A program made the position numbers and the translations under genes. From the NCBI GenBank assembly GCA_964017045.1, contig OZ024808.1, forward strand, positions 6,093,284 through 6,157,283: 64,000 nucleotides of DNA, given 5' to 3'. Of this stretch, positions 45,863 to 56,900 are shown piece by piece. The DNA is from Omphiscola glabra (Eukaryota; Mollusca; Gastropoda; Lymnaeidae). Each line of letters begins with the position of its first letter. Position 1 is the stretch's first letter. The notes under the pieces were generated by a model. The model saw only the letters and a program-made list of their open reading frames with translations. It was not told the origin of the DNA and ran no database searches.

Positions 45863-46305
45863 TAATAAATGTTTTTTTCCCTTTCCTGTGTATGTATTTT
45901 GGTATGCACAATATTAAAATAATGACAATTTTTGTCTTTCGGAAGCATCAGCCGCTATTGTGACGTCAGTCCTTGTTTGTTAGCTGTACACAAAAGATGT
46001 TCAAATAGAGCAGCATCATTTAATCTCTATCTATTCATGATACCTTTCTCAGCTTAGTCAAGTGGTGGATTTACTTTCTAGCACTTAATCTATTTTGTAT
46101 CTCAAGTATTTAAATAAGCAAGGGTTCCTCAAAATTGTTTGAATAGAGGCCACAATTTTTATTAGCTTTTCAACTATTCAACTCTCGAACCCAACAATCC
46201 TTTGTTTTCAAGTATTTAAAAAGAAAGAAAGAACGCATGTTAAAAAGCTAACATAAAAAAATAATGTTACAAAATAGAATTCGAACTTAAACAATCTTAT
46301 GATAG
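45863..46305. other. Intergenic, no gene seen
   Basis: AT-rich unique sequence. Confidence 0.35.
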
Positions 46306-46570
46306 TCGGTTAATGTATGGGGAACTTGTCGTGTATGGGAGTGGATATAATGTTAATGTATGGGGAACTTGTCGTGTATGGTAGTGGATATAATGTTAAT
46401 GTATGGGGAACTTGTCATATATGGGAGTGGATATAATGTTAATGTATGGGGAACTTGTCATATATGGGAGTGGATATAATGTTAATGTATGGGGAACTTG
46501 TCATATATGGGAGTGGATATAATGTTAATGTATGGGGAACTTGTCATATATGGGAGTGGATATTATGTTT
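46306..46570. repeat. 42-bp repeat, six copies
   Basis: gtatggggaacttgtcatat plus atgggagtggatataatgttaat. Copies fall into cgtgta and catata subtypes in order. Confidence 0.88.
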
Positions 46571-47294
46571 GATTACGCGTGGTGTGCTTGATAAATGAGT
46601 TAGTGAAAGTTCTTCCCGCGCTTGACTTGGGGACGTATTTTTATGCTTAGTATGACGTATTGTCTAGTCTTTTTGTGACGTAAGTTTTATTCGTGGGGCA
46701 GTCGTCAAAGGAACTTTGTGGAAGGAGGTTGTGTTTGATTTCTCTCTGATAGCGAGCTGCGCTGTATGCAAGTGTTTATGGAGTTTATAGTCTATGAATG
46801 TAATTAGATATTAAAGTTACATTTATAATTATAAATGACTTGAGTTGATTCAGTGCTAGTTACGACATATTACAACGTGTGAAAGAACTTGATGACTTAA
46901 CCAGTCTAGTAGAAACTGGAGTCAATATTAAAATCTTATTCGTTTTGTCACCTTTTTTGTGTCGATATAAAGAAATACTAATGCACTAATGTCAACAGAC
47001 ATGACGAGGCTATAGGGTGGAAGACTTGAAAGACAAGTCAAACGATTAAGCCATACAGCATACCAGAACTGTTACAGCAATTTTTTTTCCATCAAACAAA
47101 TCACGTAAAGAGAAATCGCTCTATTGTTCCTAAGAGTAGATCATGTGCTTTATTGTAGATGTTGGCCTCATTAGAACAAACATACCAATTTAAGAGAGGG
47201 GGGGGGGAGGATTCATGCATCTGTTTTAAGCACGAGCAAGTGCCACAAAGTCAGTGATGAGGACCCCTGCCTTAAAAAAATATTCCAATCTCTA
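46571..47294. other. Intergenic, no gene seen
   Basis: Unique sequence; a G run near 47198-47208. Confidence 0.35.
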
Positions 47295-47697
47295 ATGACA
47301 TTTAAACAAACCAACCATGCCTGCCAACCATGCCTGCCAACCATGCCTGCCAACCATGCCTGCCAACCATGCCTGCCAACCATGCCTGCCAACCATGCCT
47401 GCCTACCATGCCTGCCAACCATGCCTGCCAACCATGCCTGCCAACCATGCCTACCTACCATGCCTGCCTACCATGCCTGCCTACCATGCCTGCCAACCAT
47501 GCCTGCCAACCATGCCTGCCAACCATGCCTGCCAACCATGCCTGCCAACCATGCCTGCCAACCATGCCTGCCAACCATGCCTTCCAACCATGCCTGCCTA
47601 CCATGCCTGCCAACCATGCCTGCCAACCATGCCTGCCTACCATGCCTGCCAACCATGCCTGCCAACCATGCCTGCCAACCATGCCTGCCAACCATGC
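47295..47697. repeat. 13-bp minisatellite, about 31 copies
   Basis: gcctgccaaccat with variant gcctgcctaccat. The 13-bp period shifts the frame every unit, yet all frames stay open, giving six spurious frames. Confidence 0.92.
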
Positions 47698-47775
47698 AGA
47701 TGTAATGTTTAACAAAAAAACCAACCCTTAAAAACAAAGTTTATCGTATAAATCTTTTCTATGCATTTTTCTTTG

Positions 47776-48228
47776 CATCTATGTAAGTGCACGTGATTGG
47801 TCATCTATGTAAGTGCACGTGATTGGTCATCTATGTAAGTGCACGTGATTGGTCATCTATGTAAGTGCACGTGATTGTTCATCTATGTAAGTGCACGTGA
47901 TTGGTCATCTATGTAAGTGCACGTGATTGATCATCTATGTAAGTGCACGTGATTGGTCATCTATGTAAGTGCACGTGATTGGTCATCTATGTAAGTGCAT
48001 GTGATTGATCATCTATGTAAGTGCATGTGATTGATCATCTATGTAAGTGCATGTGATTGATCATCTATGTAAGTGCATGTGATTGATCATCTATGTAAGT
48101 GCATGTGATTGATCATCTATGTAAGTGCATGTGATTGATCATCTATGTAAGTGCATGTGATTGATCATCTATGTAAGTGCATGTGATTGATCATCTATGT
48201 AAGTGCATGTGATTGATCATCTATGTGA
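47776..48228 (+). repeat. 26-bp minisatellite with E-box and splice-donor-like string
   Basis: catctatgtaagtgcacgtg plus attggt, about 17 copies. The first half carries cacgtg and attggt; from about 47996 on all copies carry catgtg and attgat. Confidence 0.9.
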
Positions 48229-48474
48229 TTTGAGCAACTTATTTTTATATGGGAATGTTTTTTTCAAACTTAGTGCTTGTAAATCATAAAAGACTAAATA
48301 TACACTTAAAAGAAGAACTGAATTGTTTTTCCGTCAAAACGTGTGCATTTACCCCAAAACAGTTGTCTGCGTTATTGTGTGACTTAGCGATGGCTACAGT
48401 TCTAAGTAATCATTGAATCATATTTCCCCCATCATCCTCTTTAAAAACAGGAAAACCTTACTTTTGGGGGTTGG

Positions 48475-48612
48475 GGTGGTGCTGTCAGTTTGATACAATG
48501 TGTTGTCATCAGCAACAAGATTTACCCACAAAGACATACACGTGATGGTGCTGTCAGTTTGATACAATGTGTTGTCATCAGCAACAAGATTTACCCACAA
48601 AGACATACACGA
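48475..48612. repeat. 69-bp direct repeat, two copies
   Basis: ggtgctgtcagtttgataca recurs at 48478 and 48547 with identical following sequence to acatacacg. Confidence 0.85.
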
Positions 48613-48734
48613 AAAAAGTAAAGTTATTCTAAAGGATTAAACAAATGGCTCGTCACTCTGAAAAAAGTGGTTGATCTAAAGTGAGTAACAATCTCCTGTT
48701 ACAAAAGACCCATCAGTTCATTAACCAGTTCACT

Positions 48735-48820
48735 ATCCAGATTTCACTATCCAGATTTCACTATCCAGATTTCATTATCCAGATTTCCCTATCCAGATTT
48801 CACTATCCAGATTTCACTAA
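48735..48820. repeat. 14-bp repeat (ccagatttcactat)
   Basis: Six or seven copies. Confidence 0.8.
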
Positions 48821-49895
48821 CCGCACTGCATAGTTCTTCAAACATGGCGGCGTTCCCCAGATCGACATTTTGCAGAACCGATTTTCGGGCTTGGATACAA
48901 ATGAAGGAATTGGAATTGAATGTTTGTGGTTTGTGGTCATTGCAAATAAAGGATCAAATCTTATGGCAGATCTTATAACGTATCTACTAAATACGCAACT
49001 TTAATCTTTTTCAAAAGTCAACTTCATCATCAATGTAAAGACACGATGGAGATATCCTTGGGATAAACTATGATGAAGATATCCTTGGGATAAACTATGA
49101 TGGAGATATCCGTGTGAAAAACTATACACGCTTGCTGGATTGTCCTACCACAATCCCCCTCCCCCTCTTTTTTAATTCATGGATGCTCCATTCAGACAGA
49201 TGACCACACACAGTACAACAAGGAAACTGTCGTGAAGAACCATTAAACTTATGACCCAAATGACACAGATGCCAACATTGAAACAGACAGTGGAAATATA
49301 GACTGGTAGGGAACGAATAAATAAAACAAAATAACGATAAGAAAACTGAATGTTTGAAAACAAATGTGGCGGTATTGAAATTGTTAACAATATATTTATT
49401 TAATTTTTTGTTTGAAGCTGCAACTGCCACATGTGCACGTTATATGAGATATTATTTGATGATCTATGTTGAACGTATTACAGATTCAACATTAGCGTGA
49501 ATAAACAAACACGCAGAGCTAAGAAAACTTTGGACAGAAATTAGGAGAAAAAAAGTTCATTAAAAATTAAAATAATGGATTATTTCCCCTTAAATCTCTA
49601 TTGACTTTTGGATTCTGTCAGTGGGATATCTGCAGAATTGTGACAGTTTTTGGTTTTGAGATGTTTTATGTTGTCTCCGCCATGTTGGTGGCCTTGACAT
49701 CTAACAGGTGAAACAGCATTGATGACAGTGATAACAAAGTTGTGATATATCAGTTAAGGGGGTGGTGACTGCTGTTAAGGAGAGTGCATTAAGTAAGTAT
49801 CGACACATTACACCTGAATAAAAACACGTGTCTTTCGAGCATTCATCTTCTAATCTACTTTAAAATGTTATACTCAGTAGTATAGATAAAGTTAG
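48821..49895. other. Intergenic, no gene seen
   Basis: A 33-bp gatatccttgggataaacta repeat (three copies, 49048-49125); otherwise unique. Confidence 0.35.
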
Positions 49896-50048
49896 TACCA
49901 CCCGGGGAGGGAAAATATTTGACACCCGCCCACTAACTTAAAAAAATAAATAAATCTACAGATGATCGAAAATGACGCCCCTCCAAGCAAAGAAAAAAGT
50001 TACACCCGGGGCGGCCCGCCCCTTCCGCACACCCTTCCTACGCCACTG
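49896..50048. mobile_element. Possible truncated hAT-like MITE
   Basis: Right end cctacgccactg resembles the terminus of the MITE at 5340-5529; GC-rich body with ccgcccc strings. The left terminus and target duplication were not found. Confidence 0.35.
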
Positions 50049-50274
50049 ATTCTACTTTCAAGCTAATCTTCGTTCACATCATCTACTATTACAGGTTCTC
50101 TAACTTCTTTCAATGTTAAGAGTTTATCAATTAATTACGCTTTCTGTCCAACGAGAACAAATTACTCCAGAAACCTAAAAGGTTTATCTCCCGCAGACCG
50201 GAAGTGTGATCATTCTGCTACCAGGAACTTGACGTTCACATCACTCGGCCCATCACGGTCTCCGTATTGCAGAT

Positions 50275-50505
50275 GTAATGGCACGGTCTGTAAGATAGGA
50301 TAAAATGTAAGAAGACTCTGTAAGATAGGACAAGATGTTAGTGGACTGTCTGAAAGATAGGACAAGATGTAATGGCATGGTCTGTAAGATGGGACAACAT
50401 GTAAGGGCATGGTCTGTAAGATAGGACAAGATGTAAGTGGACAGTCTGTAATACACAAATATAAATAAACAGGCCAATGTGTTATCAGACGGTCTGTAAG
50501 AGTTA
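50275..50505. repeat. About 32-bp repeat
   Basis: gtctgtaagataggacaaga plus tgtaatggcat, six to seven degenerate copies. Confidence 0.75.
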
Positions 50506-50813
50506 ACACCATGGTTATGTTGTGTTTTGTAAGAACATTAACTTAACATCTTACAGCAAGGGCTCATTGTTTTAATGTTACTCCTAATGGAGTGTTACCT
50601 AACCTATTTGTATACATACATATGTGAGTTTTCAAAGTGCTTAGACATACATTTTATAATTAATTGGATACATTGTGGATTTTCACCAAATATTTTTGTA
50701 TTCACCAATCAAAGAACCAAGTTTTTGGAATGCAAAATCCGAATGAAATAGCAAAAATTGTTTACCGATCATTTTGTACATTTTACATTGCTAAGTTCAG
50801 AACAAATGAAAAA

Positions 50814-50819
50814 TTTATT
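50814..50819 (-). terminator. Possible polyadenylation signal of transferase gene 2
   Basis: AATAAA on -, 18 bases after the stop codon. It would give a very short 3' UTR; the AT-rich context makes chance likely. Confidence 0.25.
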
Positions 50820-50837
50820 AGGACAATCAACATTTTC

Positions 50838-50997
50838 TTAGCCAATCAAATGCCATACTTTCAAGATCTTGACCTTGTCAATGGCCACGCCCATCCACGT
50901 GTAGAGAGGAAACTGTTTGATACGCGTGATGTTGTAGACGACAGAGTTGAGACCGTCCACATCTTGTCTGGCCCAACGCATACCCAGATTTTTGAAC
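50838..50997 (-). CDS. Transferase gene 2, last exon
   Basis: Acceptor ATGTTTCTCAG|G, stop TAA at 50838-50840. [21 protein letters not shown] and [14 protein letters not shown]. Confidence 0.85.
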
Positions 50998-53900
50998 CTG
51001 AGAAACATGTTTAACAGAGCGTCCATCAGGACCCGGGGGGGGGGGGGGGTTGTTTCCGATAACAAATATGTCGGATAACAAAACTCTACCACGGAAAGTT
51101 TATTTGCGCCTTGCTTACAATACTACTACTATTATTTGATTATTATGACCTGGCTCTGTCTTGAGCTGTCTGCACCCATTCAGTAGGACAGAGCCAGGTG
51201 GAGATCAGCTTTCAAGAAGGGGGCTCAATCTAATGAAACCAGTAAAATAGCCACAGCTGAGACACGTAGGCTAGCCCGATAGAGCAACCTTAGATTACCG
51301 ACTGCAGCAACTATCCCCGGCCTGCGGTGCCAGATCAACCTTAGATCACCGACTACAGCAACTATCCCCGGCCTGCGGTGCCAGAGATTATTCCGTGCAC
51401 GGATCGGACTGTTGAGCCACCTACGAACTCACCGCGACCCCCCACCCCACTTTTCCTCTAACCGGATGACTAGATGATCCTAGTCGATGTTGACGGACGA
51501 ACAACAACTACTATTATTATTAGCAATGGCAAAAGCTGTTCGGATTAACAAACATTTAGGATAATCGATGATCTTCTGTTCTCATTTATCTGTTCAATCA
51601 AATGTTTCCCAAGTTATTTCCAGCCACGCACCCTCCCCCCAGCTCTTTTTAAAAAAAATATTCGCAGCCGTAATGGGAAGTATTTCGATGGACCCTAAAA
51701 CATAAGTTGTATGTTTTATTGTGTGTGTGTGTGTGTAGCGCGGTAGAGGTGAACATCAAAGGACACGCCGTCTCTTTGTTTTCACAATCGATGGATCGCA
51801 TGCATGATAATCTCCATCACACAGGTCATAAAAGACACTCATAAACAACCACTCAACGTGGTAGCAGTACGTCACAGACGAGGCAAGATGTATAGCATTT
51901 GATAGAGTTCGTATCGTGCGTTGATCTCTTTTTCTAGTCAGCCAAATTCGCCAGCTATTGGTACCGGGGTCATGGCCAGGAAAAGCGCAGCCCTTAAAAA
52001 TATATAGGAGAAAGTGCCCCCCCAATTGTGGAAAGGCGATGTTCGCGTCTATTGTCTTCATGGGATTCTATAGATCAAGTCACTATCAATAGCCCCACCC
52101 ACCCCCTCATTTTGGGCCCGGGGAGAGTGTCTCTTTCGCTTATCCTTTTCGCACCGCTCTGGGCCGCGTATATATTTAAGTGATGTATACATCAAAGGGG
52201 ACATAAATAGTGTGGCTGGTAATACGACACAGTTTTTATTGCTGGCATCCGTCCGCCACAATGTGTTCTATAACAGGTTTGACACATGTATCACCATTTA
52301 ATTCATGGTGTGGCTGGTAATGTGACACAGGTATCACCATTTAATTCATGGTGTGGCTGGTAATGTGACACAGGTATCACCGTTTAATTCATAGTGTGGC
52401 TGGTAATGTGACACATGTATCACCATTTAATTCATGGTGTGGCTGGTAATGTGACACATATATCACCATTTAATTCATGGTGTGGCTGGTAATGTGACAC
52501 ATATATCACCATTTAATTCATGGTGTGGCTGGTAATGTGACACATATATCACCATTTAATTCATGGTGTGGCTGGTAATGTGACACATATATCACCATTT
52601 AATTCATGGTGTGGCTGTTAATGTGACACAGTTTGTTAAAATGAACATGTAATTAACGTTATTTTTAATGAGCCAAGAATTAGATCAGCTACGGGTGTCA
52701 TTTGTGGACCTAAGGAGTTGGATATATTGGATTTACAACACTTTCGGGGAGTTTCCGATGATATTGTGGTGGTCTAATCCATTGTTATAAGGATATTTCT
52801 GTTGTATACTCTACGATATAAGGATATTTCTGTTGTATACTCTATGATATAAGGATATTTCTGTTGTATACTCTATGATATAAGGATATTTCTGTTGTAT
52901 ACTCTATGATATAAGGATATTTCTGTTGTATACTCTATGGTATAAGGATATTGTGGCGTCGTACAGGGACACAGTGACAATATGTTGGGTTTCTGTCCCA
53001 TCCGTTAGCCAGGTCGTGTCTTACTAGGACATTGTGCACTACTACAAGGACATTGTGCACTCCTACAAGGACATTGTGTCGCTACAGGGACATTGTGCGT
53101 CCCTACAAGGACACTGTGCACTACTACAAGGACATTGTGCACTCCTACACGGACATTGTGCGTCGCTATAGGGACATTGTGAGTTCCTCCAAGGACACTG
53201 TGCGTCCCTACAAGGAGATTGTGCGTACCTTTAAGAAACGTGTGCATCCCTACAAGGACATTGTGCGTACCTTTAAGAAAATTGTGCGTCCCTACAAGGA
53301 GACCATGCGTCCTTACAAGGACATTGTGCGTCCGTACAAGGACACTGTGCGTCCCTACAAGGACACTGTGCGTCCCTAAAAGGACACTGTGCGTCCCTAC
53401 AAGGACACTGTGCGTCCCTACAAGGACACTGTGCGTCCCTACAAGGACACTGTGCGTCCCTACAAGGACACTGTGCGTCCCTACAAGGACACTGTGCGTC
53501 CCTACAAGGACACTGTGCGTCCGTACAAGGAAACTGTGCGTCTCTATAAGAAAAGTGTGCACCCCATCCAAGGAAATTGTGCGTCACTGAAAGGAAATCA
53601 ATCATCCGTACAAGGACATTGTCTATATCTACAAGGACTGTGAGTGACCATACAAGGACGGACTGAACAACCTGTCTGGGTTTCTGTCCCAGCCTTTGTC
53701 CAGATCGTGTCTCATCATGTCATAAACGCCGTATTCCAGGGGACGTCTGTACAGGGGGAACTTCTTGCGGACAACTCTGGGGACCAGAAACAAACAGGGT
53801 GAGATCCACTTGACTTTGTTCTATTGACATTACAACAATAACAAAAAAAAAAAAACAAAAAAAAACCGTTGGTTCTTTCCTTGACCAGAAGTTAATATAC

Positions 53901-56900
53901 AATCAATTTGTACGAAGGAATGTTGTTTGAATGTAAGAAATGGAACCAACAAACACAAATTATTAAAACTTTCTCACACTCAACTTCTCTTATATATAAA
54001 AACAAAATCTCCGTCTACGAAATTTCCTTTCAAACAAACGTCCGTTGGACCAAGATTACATCGTACAAACTTGTTTCCGGTAAGCCATTGTCTCATGTCA
54101 ACTATAGGAGCTCACCTGTCCCTGAGGTCATCGTCCTTTGCACTCCACCTGAGGTCGTATGTCTTTCATGGAATATGAGCTCACCTGTCCCTGAGGTCAT
54201 CGTCCTTTGCACTTCACCTGAGGTCGTATGTCTTTCCTGGAATATGAGCTCACCTGTCTCTGAGGTCATCGTCCTTTGCACTTCACCTGAGGTCGTATGT
54301 CTTTCCTGGAATATGAGCTCACCTGTTTCTGAGGTCATCATCCTTTGCATTCCACCTGAGGTCGTATGTCTTTCCTAGAATATGAGCTCACCTGTCTCTA
54401 AGATCATCGTCCTTTGCACTCCACCTGAGGTCGTATGTCTTTCCTGGAATGTGAACTCACCTGTCTCTGAGGTCATCGTCCTTTGCACCCCACCTGAGGT
54501 CGTATATCTTTCCTGGAATATGAGCTCACCTGTCTCTAAGGTCATCGTCCTTTGCACTCCACCTGAGGTCGTATGTCTTTCCTGGAATGTGAGCTCACCT
54601 GTCTCTGAGGTCATCGTCGTTTGCACTCCACCTGAGGTCGTATATCTTTCCTGGAATATGAGCTCACCTGTCTCTAAGGTCATCGTCCTCAGCTCCCCAC
54701 CCAAAGTACATGTTGGAGGCTCCGTTGATCTTACGGAACTGATCACGTGTGAAGCTGACCACGCCCCCAAAGATCCCTGAGTACAGAGTGCTGGAATACA
54801 GGAGAGCTAATTTCAAAGTACCCGGAAGTATGATATAAATAAAAGTCATGTGGCTTGATATTAGCACTGCAGTAATGATAAGTCGGTCAACTATCACGTG
54901 ACTATAAGATCTATGTGGGCGGATAATGATGAGGCGACATGTACAGAAGTCGGTCAACTATCACATGACTATAATATCAATGTGGGCGGAGAATGATGAG
55001 CCGACATGGGGATATGAACTTTGTTAAGATTAGATACTCTCTTACATCCCAATAGAGTGTTGCACTTTTGGGTCGGTTCAGGCTGTCAAACTAAATACTT
55101 TGGGTGGAGGTATTCTTAAACTATCCTACCCATAGTCGTGTTTGCTGACCGCTGCCGAGTAGTGGACAGGTCCGTCTTTGTTGCATCGGTACATGTTCCT
55201 GTCGTCAAGGGGGATCATGTCCACGTCGTGGAGGATGAAACAATCGTAGTTGTCCAGCTTCAGCATCTCAAGGAAGCCAGCGTTGAATAAAACTCCTTTG
55301 TTGAACGTGTTGTCAGATACCTGGGACAACATCCAACAACATAAAAAAACAACAGCGAAACAAACAAATTGACAAAAAGTGGAGATTATTATTTTTTAAT
55401 GGTTTCTGAGCACTCTAGGAAGCACTCTATGTAGCTCTCTATGTAGCTCTCTGTAGCCCACGGATTCGAGTTGAGTGTAGACGAAAGTTAAATATGTTTT
55501 ATTTTTGTAATTTTTGAAAATATTTTCTGCACAGAATTCTTAATCGGTTTCAAGAAATTGTAATTATTTTCAACTCTTGGTTTGTACTCACTTATTCATT
55601 AAAATAGTATTTTACCAACAAACAACAACATTTTCCCTTACTTGTAAATATTAAACTTGAATTTTTTTAATATTGACAAATCTAGAAATAACTCATTCAA
55701 TTATCGAATGTTTACAAAATCGCGAGTCAAGTGACTTAACTCTTTACCTTGGCAGGCAATCATAAAACTAACAAAAAGTAGATCGCATCCACCCACCCGT
55801 TCACTCAACCGCGAAGCAGACGCGGTCAACCACGATCATTTGAGTGTCAACCCCCCTCCGCCAACCCAGTAATAGACGCGATATTGACACAATTGAGTTG
55901 CAGCGAGACTGTCATCACCTTTCAGGTGACCACTTCACGAGAAAATGATTAACAGACCGAAAATGTCACGTGTGTCAACAACAAAATAAATCCATCCACA
56001 CATCCTCAAGTTCAAATAGCAGTAGAGAGAAAATCTTTAAAAATTAAATTTAAAAATTGAGACATGGGATGCACAAAACCAGTTTTAAAAATTGAGGTAA
56101 ATAATGCATTAAATACAAGCCAGACTGAACACAAAGGATGTAGCACACAAACAATGTTTAAAATCAAACTTGAGGTAAATAATTAACTAAAACCCGCCAA
56201 ACTGGAGGCAATTAATTAACTAAAACCAGCCAAACTTGAGATAATTAATTAACTTAAACCAGCCAAACTTGAGGTAAAAATTGTACCAAAAAAAGGGCAG
56301 ACCTACTTCAGAGATGACAAACATAAAAAGACGGTTCAAATTAAGTCACGTCGTAGACACAAAGCTAGCATTAGAGAACATCGTAGCTAAAAATGTCAGC
56401 CAACCATTATTAAAACCAAAGCCAATTTCATTCTTTAGAAGCAGCGTAAGTAGAAAAGAGACTCAATGTCAGAGACTCAATGTCAGAGACTCAATGTCAG
56501 AGACTCAATGTCAGAGACTCAATGTCAGAGACTCAATGTCAGAGACTCAATGTCAGGCTAAAAACAGAGAAAAATGAAACCATGTTAACTGCCACGAAAT
56601 GGTCATCGCATTGCAAGTAGCAACAACATGCCATCAATTACCACGAAATGGTCATTGCATTGTTCACCTGTTCAACAAGGACAATTGTAAACTCCACGTT
56701 TTGACGAATCAACATTGGGATCAAGACCGGAAGTAGTGCTTGAAGGTGCGGACATCGGTTCCGGTACGGGATGAGTACAACCGTCTTCTCCAATGGCTCA
56801 CAGTGTCTGGGTTTGTAATGGCCGCCACGGTCGACTTGCGGGTAAATGGCTCCAAGCTCGTGCATTTCGAATGACAAAATGGGGGTAAGGAACCGGCCCA

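Noticed and set aside
50838..51092. Whole 84-codon frame as a small gene
   Set aside because: Only 50838-50997 is family-like; the rest passes through an acceptor and a G run, so it is intron.
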